Below are positions 1 to 11,125 of a stretch of 64,000 nt of DNA, piece by piece; the stretch's first letter is position 1, and every line of letters starts with the position of its first letter. The notes beneath the pieces are model-generated. The model saw nothing but the letters and a program-made list of their open reading frames with translations, ran no database searches and was not told the origin of the DNA. This DNA comes from Posidonia oceanica (lineage: Eukaryota; Streptophyta; Magnoliopsida; Alismatales; Posidoniaceae), in contig JAZBRS010000049.1 in assembly GCA_037176725.1 (NCBI GenBank), forward strand, positions 38,122,001 to 38,186,000, read 5' to 3'. The translations under genes were made by a program, and so were the position numbers.

Positions 1-964
1 CATGAGGGACCTCGGGATGCAAGAAATGTGGGATGGGTCCTCGGCCAAGCTCAACGGCCGGCGGCCTCATTTGGCCAGAACCCATAACTGGAAAACGGAA
101 TTATAGATTAACAGAGGCATATCAGTAGTAAATACTATGTAACATGCATTGAAACTAATATTCACAGCATAATAACAAGGTTCTAAGCTATGGGGAAGGT
201 GGTAGTTACCTGTTTTGTTGTTTGGTGTGGCTTCCCTAGCGCCGGCGGCCTTCTCCAGTGGATTTGTGGTGGCCCAGGTGGCGGAAAGCGGTTGGGTAGG
301 TCTGGTTGTATCTCAGGAGGCTTGAGGTGGCCGGAGGTATAGGAATTTTAGAGGTTTGTAGGTGGTGTTTGCTCTAAAAAATCACAGAAATGGGTGCCTC
401 CTCCTTCAATGGAGAAGAAAAGATGTTTTTTATATGGCTGCATGGATTGAGAATGTAAGAAGTGGAAATGAGGGGTCTGACAATGTCGAAAATGTGTCTT
501 GGATAGAGGGCAAAAAGGAATTTGCACCTGGGAGTCGTTTGGGATTCCAAAATCAAAATCTGTTAGTCCCAGTGTGTTGGACGCCTACCTGAGCAACGTC
601 CAATGTAGGACGCTACCTCAGGTAGTGTCCAACACCCGAAAGAGCTGAAAGGTGTTAGACGTTGGATTCCATGCGTCCAACATAAGACTCGGGCATATCC
701 AGTGTCCAACGACCTAGAGAGTATTTTGGAATATTTTTTGGTGTTTTTTGGTTGGATTTTGGTTGGATTTTGGTTGGGCTTGAACTTGGATTTAGGCTTG
801 GTTTAGGGCAAGGCTTAGGTTTGGGCTTGGTTTTCGACAAGGCTTGGGTTTGGCCTTGGGTTTAGGTTTAGGCTGGGATTGGTGAATAGGTGGGGGCCTC
901 CATGACCGAGCACATCCTTGGGAGAAAACCGTCGATGAATGACTACAAAATCGGGGTGTAAACA
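1..964 (-). mobile_element. Ty3/gypsy LTR (minus strand), lower end not defined
   Basis: Read on the minus strand, an LTR starts at 964 with TGTTTACACCCCGATTTTG. This matches the LTR start at 29600 through the following ~75 bases (TAGTC, CGACGG, TTTTCTCC, CCCACC). It continues into a degenerate AACCCAAGCCTAA-rich tract (about 840-730) and a cluster of GCGTCCAACGT-like motifs (about 715-590), in the same order as at 29600-30020 and 9752-9330. A TATA-like ATATAAAAAA lies on the minus strand near 437-427. The 3' end of the LTR cannot be placed; bases 1-180 may already be internal or flanking sequence. No coding capacity is visible here. Confidence 0.6.
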
Positions 965-1350
965 CCGAGAAAGTGGGAGGTGCAGCAAAGATACGATCCA
1001 TGAACATTTGCAGGTCTGCTATTCCATATGGCAACGGGAAGTCACTATCTGGCCGGGACGCTCCAATCTGAGTTACACCAAGAAGGCCATGAACATCCTC
1101 CACCAGGATTGTCATCTCATAGCCCCCAAGGATCTGGACTCCAGAAAGTGCATAAGGCGTGAAGCAGAGGCCAGTCCAAGGTAGTTCCCAACAAGTCCAG
1201 GAGCCCATCGAAGCTTATACGTGTCAAAACAATCTTCCTTGCCAGAGCCCAAGGCACAAAGTCCTTCACCCAAGAAGAATAATAAGGGAAGTCATTGTCA
1301 AAGCAGGGTGTCTTTGTAAAATTAAGGATCTCTTGCAAACAAGAGTGAAA
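965..1350 (-). pseudogene. Plant mobile domain (PMD) gene fragment
   Basis: The minus strand encodes a fragment closely related to gene C (53023-54396). It shares the runs FTKTPCFDNDFPYYS, FDGLLDLLG, DWPLLHA, ILVEDVHGLLGVTQIG and DRIF..PPTF in the same order. PMD proteins are plant-specific nuclear proteins (MAIN, MAIL1 and the PP7L phosphatase partner group) also found inside transposons. The fragment changes frame once near 1140 and stops being homologous exactly where the LTR start at 964 begins, so the LTR inserted into it. At its other end it joins the 5' leader of the gag-only element near 1345. The N-terminus and the C-terminal half are missing. Confidence 0.75.
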
Positions 1351-2157
1351 CATGCCATGCACATGCTTTTTGCCTTATTGTGTGATTGTTTGCATGCCAT
1401 GATTTCCTGTTTCTCTCCCCTTCTTGCTTATGCAATGCCTAGGATAGTAGAAACATGCTTGCTCCCCTTTTGCTTAATCTAAAAGCTACAATAAAGCCAA
1501 GCAATGACATTTAAGCACAACTAGAGACAAAACTTGCAATTTTCCCCCTTTGGCTAAACAAAATGCAAGTAAGACACTTTAAAGCATATTTGCATGATTG
1601 ATGATACTAGAAAGCATGCATTCTCTCCTCTGAGTCCACCCACAGTCTGTGAAGGATAGTCCCAGTCGCTTGTTCCATTGCTTTGGCGTGGCATGAGTTG
1701 GTCTATCCCCCCTTGTCAGGGGTCGTGTCGGTGTTAGTAGAGGGTACAACCCACGATTTGGCTGGGTCGAGGCTCCTAACGCACCATCCTGTTACTGCCT
1801 GAGCTTTGGCCAGGATTTAGACGGGGACCTACTTTTTCTGACCTGGAGTCTGTCAATAAACCCATTACCCATGAGTGAGTCCGAGTAGGTAGCCTACTCA
1901 GGACATGCATGGTGAGAGAGCGCATAATAGGGCATTCATTTGCATGTGTGTCATTCATGCCACCCCGAAAAACTTATTTTTGCATCCAACCTCTAATGCC
2001 TTTGTTGTTTTTACAGGTAGGTGCGAGATCCGCTGCCAGGACTTCGAGCGTCCCTCTTCTATCTCTGAGCTATCTGTCGCCTCCGACAGTAGCTCTCCTT
2101 AGGTCTTGTGTCTCTGCTCGCAGCCGCAGACCCCTTTGCACTCGCTCGCTATCCGTT
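1351..2157 (+). other. 5' leader of gag-only element 1
   Basis: This 0.8-kb leader has no convincing gene. It aligns with 15270-16110 in element 2, including conserved blocks around 1630-1900 (for example GGTACAACCCA and GCCTGAGCTTTGGCCAGGATTTAGA). A pyrimidine-rich stretch ending TTTTTACAG at 2007-2015 resembles a 3' splice acceptor. The matching site in element 2 (TGCATGCAG at about 15944) suggests that the leader may be spliced. That is inference. Confidence 0.5.
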
Positions 2158-4443
2158 ATGGCCCAGCATACCGGCAAGCCTTCCTCCTCTTTGGCGTCGG
2201 AGGAGATACTGACTTCGGTCTCTCCTTCCCTTGCTTTGACGTCTGTTGTCTCTTCACCTCTTTTGGTACAGGAGACTTCCCAGCCCCTCTATTTGGAACC
2301 AGAGCTGACCCCAGTCGACCTGGAGCTTGTCACCGTGTCAACCACGGTGACCACCACTCAGGCTCTAGGAGCGTCACCTTCTGTTCCATCCCAGGGCCTT
2401 CCCACCTCGGGAATCCAGCCTTCCACGGTTGTCTTTTGTATAGGATCTTCCCGTCTTGCCCTCTCTATTTCCGTGCCCCCTTTGGCGGCCGATCTTTTGC
2501 ATCCCGGTCCATCGGTCGATGAGTCCCTCGCGTCACGAGCACGACACCTCATGGCTATGGCTGAGAGGTTGCGAGGCATGGCTTTTGCTCTCAACCCGAC
2601 TGTGTCCCAACCTTTTTGCTCGACCCCTGAGGTTTCGGTGCAGCCCACACTAGTTCAGCAGGCTCACCACACTGCACCTTTGCCCTTGCCGTCGCCCTGG
2701 CTCCTTATAGCTTCGGCGATGCTGGCGTCTTATCTGCCTCATGCATCTACACAGCACCATTCACTGCATGCTACTCCATCACCTGGTGGCCAGTCCCCTG
2801 GATTGGCGTGAGCGCAACACCCCTCAGGCATGTCGCCCGGTACCGTGCCGGTGCCACAGCTGCTGCTCCCCCGCACTACACCCTACACTACACAACATAA
2901 TATCTATCCTTCCCCCTTGCATCAGGTTCAGAACCCCGTATGCATCCCACAACACTATTCACTATCGCACGGGTTTGCTGGTCCTCACGCCTCGATACCA
3001 GATGGTGTGATGATGGATCCAGAGGAGCGCTTTCGCGCAACCCATATAGCATACGCGGCACCTGCCTTAGCTGCACCAGTCTCGACAGCAGCGACTTCTG
3101 GCACCCTCCCCTCCAGGATCGGTGACCTAGAAAAAGCACTTCATCAATTGCAAGGCATGGACCACCAGTCCTACCAATTTCGGAACCTCTGCTACTTCCC
3201 AGAGGCCGCACTCCCTTCGAAATTCTGCATCCCAGAGTTCAAAAAGTACAATGGTAGAGGCTGCCCCATCTTGCATCTGAAGGCATACTACGGGGACCTT
3301 GCTCAGCTTCAGGCTAACGACAGGCTCCTGATTCGCCTCTTTCAGAAGAGTCTAACCAGCTCCGCGCTCAAGTGGTTCACTTCCCTTGACATGGCCACGG
3401 TTCAAACTTGGAAGGATCTTTCCCAGGCTTTCCTTGAGTAGTATTCTTTCAACCTCGACTTGATCCCCAAGAGAGAGGATCTTGTCGCCATCCGGCAGAT
3501 GCCCTCAGAGCCATTCGGGGAGTATGTCGGTCGCTGGCGTTCCATAGCCGCCCAGATCAAAGGTAGACCCTCCGACAAGGAGTCTATCGACATGATCATC
3601 AAGGGAGCGCCGCCAGCGACTGGGACCCTGCTATCCATCCAACCAGTCACTAGTTTTGCATCGCTGGTTAGAGCTAGCGCCTAAGTGGAGAGCTCACTGC
3701 GAAGTGGGCATTTCCCCGCACTTTATGCATTGGCTAGGCAGGCCACCACCTCCAGTCGCCGCAACAACGACAACAACAACAACAACTCCACTCCCAGCTA
3801 CTTCGAACAGCACACCGTCGCGCACGTCTATTCTCCCGCAGAGCCTGCCTATGCAGAGAGTCAGCCAGACACTACCCCGCTAGATCTTGCACTTAGCTCT
3901 GCACCCACAGCACACACTGCCACCATCGAGCCAGTGCATCACGTCGCACAGGCTCAGCAAGGATTCTAACCAGGGCAAAGACGACCTCGTCATGCCGAGT
4001 GTGATTACACCCCTCAGGCCGAACCATTGAGTGTCATCTTCCCCCAGGTTGAGTCACTTCTGAGGCTCCCGGCTGTTCGTCCGTTACCGAATCCCCCTCC
4101 ACGGTGGCACGATACGAATCAATTCTGCAGTTTCCATTGGGCCACGGGGCACTCGACGGATGACTGCCTCACTTTACGGGATGCCGTTCAGCGCCTGATT
4201 GATCGCAAGACCATCAGCGTTGTCGCGCAAGAGGCAGTACCAACATCGACACATGCACATACACTTGCACCTGCACAAGCACACCTTAGTGTAGCCGGCC
4301 CTTCCTCTTCCGAGCCTGCAAGCTTCGAAGATGTCGGAACCTCGGGGGTCTTCTCCCTCACTCCAGTCTTCTCTCAATCCAGCTCCACCCCGGTGGATCC
4401 TTCCGATCCCATCGACGCAATCTCCTTTGCCCATTTTTCCTAG
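2158..4443 (+). pseudogene. gag: Retrotransposon gag, element 1 (in-frame stops)
   Basis: This gag-like reading frame is 762 codons long. The start at 2158 (MAQHT.KP.SS.A.EEI) is chosen because the gag at 16111 begins with the same residues. The N-terminal 200 residues are Pro/Ser/Thr-rich. The core (about 3020-3680) has the retrotransposon gag domain: FCIPEFKKYNGRGCP, a run of acidic and hydrophobic helices, LKWFTSLD and PFGEYVGRW. A zinc-knuckle variant CX2HX4HX4C (C-SF-H-WATG-H-STDD-C) lies near 4125-4170. The frame is unbroken by indels but has four internal stops: TGA 2809, TAG 3439, TAA 3682 and TAA 3967. Gag packages element RNA into particles; this copy cannot make full-length protein without readthrough. 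Confidence 0.85.
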
Positions 4444-7106
4444 CTCATCCGAGGGACACTCGGAGATGCAGCGGCAGCGTCAACAGCAGACCCGATCGCA
4501 GCACTATCCAGGCCAGTTTCTCTCCCAACCCTAGCAGCTCCAGTGCTCCCTACACTGCTATCAGTAGCTCCAGCAGCTCCAGTGCTCCCTGCACTGCCAT
4601 CAGCAGCCCCAGTGCTCCCCGCACTGCCATCAGTGGACCTCGTCGACATCACTAGCAGCGTAGGAGCGAACCCAGCACCTCCCTGCCGAGGTTGCTGACA
4701 AGTAAGTCCCTCTTACCTCTCTTTTGATTTCTGCATTGTCTTTTCTTTTCTTTTTGTTTTGTTTTGTTTTTGCGTTTTCTCGCCTTGTCAGAAAACCATA
4801 AAAAAACATAAAATCAGCAAAAACCTAAAAACATGCATTCCTTTTTTCATTCACACCGGGTTGGCAGCCCTAACTACTCGATTGATACCCGTTAAAATGT
4901 CACACCGGGCTAGCAGCCCTAACTGCTCGGCGATAGGTCCACCAACTTATCATCTTGCACATATCTATCACTCCCTGCACATGTACAAATCATCTTCTGC
5001 ATGTATATATCATTTCTTGCATCCTATAAAAGACAAAAGCACCAAAAAATCAAGAAATTCAAAAACAACAAAAATATTTTTTTCGCCTTTCTGCTGGTTT
5101 TCCCTTTTTATGTTTTCCTAAACCAAAAACCATAAAAATACAAAACCAATGCAAAAACCCAAAAACATGTTTGTCCCTTCCCCTTCTAAAAAATACAAAA
5201 CCCACAAACGTTTGTATAATCAGAAACCCGGCTTTGGACAAACAAGCAGCGCCGAGAGGGTGTCAAGCATTGACAATCTCAGGTAGAACTCACCCGAGCA
5301 GCGCCATCTCTTGCATGTGGCTACATAGTGAGACTAAGAGCAAAACAGAGCATCTCGCGGAGCTCAAAACTCGAAAAGCGAGATCCACCCTATCAAGAGA
5401 GTCCACCAGACATGGAGAGGACCAAAGTAGAGCAGAGCATAGCCAGAGGCTGCCTGTACATACAGCAGAGGCTAAGGGTGTACGCTCGCCGACCAACCGA
5501 ACTCTTAATGCCTCATTCGGGACCGCTACCCCAAGAGGGCGAAGACATGTATATCCAAAAGAATTGAGATCATGTGAGCAAAAAAAAATGATAACAAGAT
5601 ATGCATGCTGGGCATTAAAAGAAAAAATGAAGAAAGAAGTCGAAGAAAGAAGATGCCCATGAGAAGAGTGACTCGGACAAGCATTGAAGCCCCCTCAACT
5701 TTCAACTGCAAGCACCAAATTGTCAACTGCATGGGATACATTATCTGGAGGACCTGGCCCCACCCTCTGAGCGCAACAGCATGCACCAATCCCTCGTGCA
5801 AACAACAACACCACATCCCTGGCAGGCTAGATGCAAGTCCCGTCACTCAAGAGGGGAAAAGAAAAATCTATCCGAGAGTGTCAATAGCGGTAGTCGGTCC
5901 CCGAGGAATTGAGACGGAGGCTATAAAGCTACATCCAACGCATCTGCTCCACATGCAGCCAAAGGCTATGTTTTGCGAAGTTGAGGCCTCATCCCGAGCT
6001 AGAATGAGAGCACTTGACTAAGGTGCAGGGACTCTCGCTCATCAGTGAGATCCCACTTGAGGCGCCTCTATACCCTGATATCAGGAAGTCAAAGAATGCC
6101 CGAACCAATCAAGGCGTATGGGCAGTTATACCAGGAGGTCAAAGAGAGCCACCGACCACAACTCGGCATGGTGTTGCCCGAGGATCGAGAATCCCCTGAG
6201 TCAGAAAGTGCAGAAGCACCCTCTTGGCAACAGCTTCTTTTTGAGTCTAAAGCCACCAAAAACATGCATGCTGTAAAATCTGTTTTTCCTTCTCCCTATT
6301 TTTCGAAAACTGGAGTCAAGGACGAGCACTTTTTGCCTGACCTCGCTCAGAGGTTCCGCGTTTCTCAAATTTTGCTGCCCACCGCGTTGGGTAGGTCCGT
6401 GATGACCGGCATGTCCAACGTTTGCCACTTTGTGGCGTAGCATTGCATGCCCGCGCTGAGACCAATGCACACCCACCACGTTGGGTCCCCGTTTTCTCTC
6501 TGCATACCCCGCATTTTCCCCATCTCATCGGGCTGGCAGCCTTAACTGCTCGGTGATAGGTCTGTTAACTTATCACCCTGCATTTCCCTTTGCATTATCC
6601 CATTGCATTCCCCACCGGCATTGCACATCGCACGGTGAGCCCTTACACCCATCCCAATGCATCGGATTGGTACCCCTAACAACTCGACTGACAAACTTGT
6701 TAGTTTTGTCTCCACTTTGCATTTTGATGCCATGGGCGCTTTGGCTGTCCCCTGGTATCATTCATCGATACCAGGGGCATCTTTATTTGCTGCCCCATGG
6801 TATCACATCTCCATTTGCATCCGGGCTGACATCCCCAACTGTTAAGGGAACGTCTACGGACCCCTGCCACACCTTCGGGTTTGGTATTCCCTTTGCATCT
6901 GTGGTTACAAGTCATCCCACTTGTCACTACCTCTCTTGCCTGATAGACTCGCTGGCTTGTCATCGCCCTCGATACCAGGTGCATCTGGCAGCCCTTTGGT
7001 ATCGTCTCACCCTCATTGGGTTGACATCCTCAACTATCACGGGACGGTCCACGGACCTCTTCTGTACCTTTTGGTTCGGTATTCTCGCCCCTTTCCACCC
7101 TCATCC
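4444..7106 (+). other. Non-coding 3' region of element 1 with recurring hairpin modules
   Basis: No gene is supported here. A further open stretch (4441-4700) in the gag frame is Ala/Pro/Ser-rich with a repeated CAGCAGCTCCAGTGCTCCC unit. Bases 4740-5170 are A/T-rich and low complexity. From 4855 a hairpin module recurs: GGGCTNNNAGCCC followed by GTGATAGG...CTTATCAC (at about 4856, 4905, 6527 and 6650). A second module, GATACC-GGGGCA-loop-TGCCCC-GGTATC, lies at 6767-6804. The same modules reappear in element 2 (19970-20050 and 22210-22520). Confidence 0.5.
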
Positions 7107-7395
7107 GGGCTGATAGCCCTAACTATCTGATGATGAGTCCGTTAACTCCTCACAGGGTCGATAATCCCTAACTATCTGGTGATGAGTCCGTTAACTCCTC
7201 ACAGGGTCGATAATCCCTAACTATCCGGTGATGAGTCCGTCAACTCCTCATAAGGCCGATAGCCCTAACTATTCGGTGATGAGTCCGTCAACTCCTTGCA
7301 GGGCTGATAGCCTTAACTATTGGGTGATGAGTCCATCAACTCCTCGCAGGGCTGGTAGCCCTAACTATCCGACGATAGGTCCGTTAACTTATCAC
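7107..7395 (+). repeat. 48-49-bp tandem repeat, six copies, two hairpins per unit
   Basis: Six consecutive units start near 7107, 7155, 7204, 7252, 7300 and 7349. Each has GGGCTGATAGCCC (a perfect 5-bp stem in several copies), TAACTATC, then GTGATGAGTCCGTTAACTCCTCAC, which folds as GTGA-x-GAG / CTC-x-TCAC. The final copy reads CGATAGG...CTTATCAC, linking the array to the dispersed modules at 4905, 6550 and 22480. Confidence 0.85.
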
Positions 7396-7524
7396 CCTTT
7401 GTCATAGTGTAATAGCATTTTGTTGCATAGCATTAGTATCTCATTGCATGTCATCATGTAGCTTCCTTGTATCCCCCGTAGAGTCAGTCCTAATATTGCA
7501 TCTCATCATTACACGGACATCGCA

Positions 7525-7940
7525 CACCTAGGATTTGAATTCCTGGTTCGCGTATTGCCTAAGGTAGCATCCTCAGCCTCCGCAACTCTACGTAGCTTGC
7601 CTGCTTTGGATGACACCCGTGGTAGTGTGCGACCAGGATCGTTTTCTCAGTTTTGCGTGCCCGACGTCACACTATTTATACACTGCATTTCACTGCATAA
7701 CATTGCATCACATTGCATTCTTATTACGCTGCTACTCCTCTGTAGTCATTACCCCAACTCCCACATTCCATTTCCTGGATATGGCGTGCTTAGGAAATCG
7801 AACCCCTGATCGTGCATTGCTTAAAGTGATATCTTCAGCACTCCACAGCTTTTAAAGCTAGCCCGCTTAAGATGACACCCGCGATAGTGCACGGCCAGGA
7901 TTGCTTCCTTGGCATTACGTGCCCGCCATCGCATGCACAT
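7525..7940 (+). repeat. Diverged direct duplication, about 260-bp spacing
   Basis: Two adjacent segments share an order of short matches. The first (about 7530-7670) has ATTTGAATTCCTG, GTATTGCCTAAGG, GATGACACCCG, TAGTG, CCAGGAT and CGTGCCCG. The second (about 7790-7930) has AAATCGAACCCCTG, GCATTGCTTAAAG, GATGACACCCG, TAGTG, CCAGGAT and CGTGCCCG. Repeated TTGCAT words fill the gap between them. It is non-coding. Confidence 0.55.
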
Positions 7941-8385
7941 CCACAGCATCTTACTTTCAGCATTTTATTTTCAGCACCTGCACCGCCTTCGCTTCAAGCA
8001 AAGCTTAGCGAATGGCACACCTGCGCTAGAGCTGTACACCGCTCAGTGCACTTCGTCGACTGGCCTTCCTGCAATACCCAGCGACAACATTGCATTGCAT
8101 TTTCCGCCACACCACGTGCATGCATCACCCGCTTTCCCCCTAGTGGAGTATAACGCAATGAGCATTAGCATAAGCATCACATTTGCATTAGCACCGTACA
8201 CTAGTCTTTGCATTGGCACCGCATCCTAGTGTTTGCATACATCTGCATTGCAGCAACGAGTCATGATTTTCGGTGCATCCACCGAATAAGTGACTCATGC
8301 CAACAGTAACATTGGCCGCTTACCAGTGTCAGGAGGGGTGTCTTGTCAACCCTGAGCCACGGTCTTGCTACGCATGACCTCGCTC

Positions 8386-8398
8386 AGGGAGGGGCATC
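8386..8398 (+). promoter_or_regulatory. Polypurine tract of element 1
   Basis: AGGGAGGGGCATC immediately precedes the LTR start TGTAGACACCCC. The same tract and junction occur at 26532-26545, and close variants occur at 60884-60898 (plus) and 31571-31557 (minus). In LTR elements this tract primes plus-strand DNA synthesis. Confidence 0.85.
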
Positions 8399-8670
8399 TG
8401 TAGACACCCCATTTTGACACCTGGTGGCGGATTAAACTTGGAGGAACGAGCTTAGAAGCGGCGGATTCAACCTTTCCACCCAAACCCTCAAAACCAGCCT
8501 TTCCACCCAAACAGACCCAAAACCCCACTTTCAACTCTAAACCAACCCAAAACATTCCCAACTACCCAAAACCTACCACAGCAAATCCTGACTTAAGCCC
8601 AAAACCCATTGGTGGCTTAAGGACTAGGCAGTGGGCCTGGATTTCACTATTCAGGCCCAGTCCACTGAGT
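8399..8670 (+). mobile_element. 3' LTR of element 1, truncated
   Basis: It begins TGTAGACACCCCATTTTGAC right after the polypurine tract. It then shares with the 12535 LTR a C/A-rich stretch and the segment around AAGCCCAAAACCCATTGGTGG...GGGCCTGG. Homology on this strand fades around 8670, where sequence belonging to an opposite-strand LTR begins, so only the first ~270 bases remain. The right edge is approximate. Confidence 0.65.
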
Positions 8671-9752
8671 TGCATGTTTGGTCACCACATGGAGCTCTCT
8701 CACACACGGAGGGGGGGCTCAGGTTGGCTCGGAGGCTCTAGTTCTCTGGCTCTCTCTCGGATTTAGTTGGCACACTCGTGGAAGGCAACCGTTCTCGCCC
8801 TTTTTCTTGGTCCAAGCTTGCACACAAGGAGTCTCGTGGTAGGGCAAGGTGGGGAGGTCGTGGCAGGGTAGGGTGGCATGGGAGCGAGGTCATGGGGATG
8901 CTAGAGGTGACGAAAAAGTCAAGCAGAGGTGTTAGGCCGGCATGGAGGTTGTGGGTAGCAGTCCACGCGGGAGAGGGCTTAAACAGCCAGCTGGGGCATG
9001 GATGGGTGGCTCCAAGGAGAGGCACCGGCTCCTGGAGTGAGCCAGGTGATGGGGCTGTCCATGGGGAGCGCCGAAGCTCGGGGGGAGGTCGGCTACATAG
9101 GGCGTGAAGCGAGCTAGGTCGGCCTGCAACGACCATTGACCTAGGGGAGCCGCGCATGCAAAACACGAGGCAAGCACGTTGAATTGAAATCCGAGCCCAT
9201 TCCTCGCCTTTCGAACCACCGACGAGCTCAGGTTTGATGTGTTGGTGTTGGGGTAGAGGGGCATGAGTTCTTTGTGTTCTCGAACCGATTGGGAGCTCAG
9301 ATCAAAGCTCTGTCAGCCCCGATGTATACGACGCTTCACTGAGCTACGTCTTACGTAAGACGCTGGCTGACACAGCGTCCAACGTAGGATGCCTCATTCC
9401 TAGCGTCTTACATAAGACGCAGGCTGAGGCAGCGTCCAATAGTCTAGAGAGGATTTTTGGGTGTCTCTTTGAGATTTTTTAGGGTTGGCTTAGGTTGAGG
9501 CTGTGGTAAAGGTTTAGGCTTAGGTTCTGCATGGATTGGGTAGGTTTAGGTGGGGTTAGGGTTCAGGTTTAGGTTGGAGGTTTAGATTGGGGTTAGGGTT
9601 TAAGTTGGAGGTTTAGGTTGGGGTTAGGGTTTAAGTCTAGGTTGGAGAGTTTGGTTTAGGTCTGGGTTGGAGGTGGGGTACGTCGTGCCACGGTCCGAGC
9701 AAGCTCCCAGAGAAGTCCACCAACGACCAGTTGTCAAAACGGGGTGTCTACA
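8671..9752 (-). mobile_element. Gypsy LTR on the minus strand, start at 9752
   Basis: Read on the minus strand, the LTR starts at 9752 with TGTAGACACCCCGTTTTGAC. It runs through an AACCTAAACC-rich tract (9665-9480) and a cluster of GCGTCTTACGTAAGACGC-like motifs (9450-9330). It then enters GC-rich sequence with GTTGCAGGCCGA...TAGCTCG, shared with the LTR at 24090-24120. Its start faces the plus-strand LTR start at 8399. Its 3' end is approximate. Confidence 0.6.
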
Positions 9753-10091
9753 CCACGTGCACGGAATCCGGTCTTCTAAAACTACCAAGCTCCTCTTTCT
9801 TGTCTTTCTTAAGATAGGAGTGAGAGAGAAGGGAGGCCAAAAGTCTTGGGGTTTTGGGGACCATGACCTCTATTTATATAACTCTATAATTTTACATATT
9901 TTCAACTCGTCCCAGCAACAAATAGAAACGTACCCAAATGGTCTCTACACATTAACCAATATCACTTAAGATGTTAATATGCTCAATCCAAATCCACATA
10001 GATCACTTTTAGCGAGCCTAATCATAAAATAGCCTATAATACTTTAATTGATTTTATATTGGCTCATATTTAGTTGGATTTTAACCTACCA
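9753..10091 (-). mobile_element. 3' LTR remnant of a Copia element (minus strand)
   Basis: Following the minus-strand Copia pol fragment, a tract TTAAGTGAGAGAT (10104-10092) is followed by TGGTAGGTTAAAATCC at 10091, a typical Copia tract-LTR junction. A TATA box (TATAAATAG on the minus strand, about 9881-9873) lies inside. The LTR ends or is cut at the gypsy LTR start at 9752. Confidence 0.55.
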
Positions 10092-10470
10092 ATCTCTCAC
10101 TTAAGCCATACATAAAATTAACAATTAAAGCATTAAAGCCATATGAGCTCAAAAATGGCTATTTAAACAAAGACATCTTATAATCCGGTCTATTAACTGT
10201 ACCAACATTGGAACAAAGTGGTTTTCATTACTTTAGGTGTATTTTAACCCACAATGGTCACTAATGCTAATACAACCAATGACATGGATCAAATGTGGAT
10301 GTATAGCATAGCATTTAGGCGAAGTGATCTTAACACGTCCACATCCAACTGGTTCAAATTTTAGTGAGATCAACATAAATATCTAGAATATAAATAACTA
10401 AAAACTTTATTTCTGTAAAAAAACAATGTCCATTGCAACAGAGCATCCAAATACAAACTCCTACTAAACT
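10092..10470 (-). other. Spacer between Copia pol and its LTR
   Basis: This A/T-rich, non-coding sequence lies between the end of the Copia RNase H region and its polypurine tract. No gene or repeat is recognised. Confidence 0.5.
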
Positions 10471-11125
10471 GATACATCATCAAATAGTACAACACCCATA
10501 TGAGCAACATGCTCATGAAAGACCTTGGGTGGTACTCCCTTAGTTAGCAGATCTGCAATCATGGAGTTTGTGCCAATATGCTATATAGACAACTGGTCAT
10601 CCAAGATTCTTTCTTTCACAACAAGGAACTTAATGTCTATATGCTTAGACTTTGATGAGATCCTGTTGTTATTGGAATATAGCATCACAGATTTATTGTC
10701 ACAATATAGCATGAGTGGTCTTTCAATTCCATCTACAATCTGTAGACCCGTGACAAAATTCCTTAGCCATATTCCCTGATTGGATGCCTCATAGCATACT
10801 ATATACTCAGCTGCCATAGTAGAAGGAGCTATAAGTGTCTACTTGACACTTTTCCATGATATAGCTCCACCTGCTAGCAAGTATACATAGCCTGAAGTGG
10901 ATCTACGACTATCTTAGCATCTGGTGAAATCGGAGTCAGAATACCTAATGATCTCCAACTGATCCAATTTCCTATACACTTCGAGAACGATCCCGAAGTA
11001 ATTGGATTCCTAATACAAATGAAGCTTCACCAAGATCTTTCATCTCAAGTTTGTTTGAGGGAAATTTCTTGGTATCTTTAAGTAAGTCCATATCATTAGT
11101 GGCAAGAAGTATGTCATCAACATAT
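10471..11125 (-). pseudogene. Copia reverse transcriptase/RNase H fragment
   Basis: The minus strand encodes the C-terminal end of a Ty1/Copia polyprotein. The RT part carries YVDDILLATND (catalytic YVDD at 11124-11113) and EMKDLGEASFVLGIQ. After several stops (around 10990-10900) follows RNase H with MAAEYI, EASNQ.IWLRNF, DNKSVM and SKHIDIK, and then IADLLTKG close to the end of pol. A Copia LTR starting at 11126 cuts the gene one base upstream of the tyrosine codon of YVDD, so gag, protease, integrase and most of RT are absent. It is non-functional. Confidence 0.85.

Larger units (their letters stand above)
1351..8398 (+). mobile_element. Gag-only gypsy element 1 (TR-GAG type), internal region, 5' truncated
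   Basis: This is a plus-strand internal region: a leader (1351-2157), gag (2158-4443), a long non-coding 3' region, then a polypurine tract and LTR start at 8399. It is collinear with element 2 (12535-29008): the leader matches 15270-16110, gag matches 16111-18390, and the last ~170 bases before the tract match 26400-26544. No protease, RT or integrase is present, which fits the non-autonomous terminal-repeat-with-GAG class of plant elements. The 5' LTR and primer site are missing; the leader starts abruptly next to a PMD fragment. Confidence 0.75.

Noticed and set aside
7107..7395. Hammerhead ribozyme array (CTGATGATGAGTCCGT in tandem)
   Set aside because: The CTGATGAG-like word and the tandem period suggest a hammerhead, but the conserved GAAA after stem II and the cleavage-site stem are missing in every unit.
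8399..9752. TIR DNA transposon with 20-base inverted ends
   Set aside because: Both ends are normal gypsy LTR starts, one preceded by a polypurine tract, and no target duplication flanks the unit.
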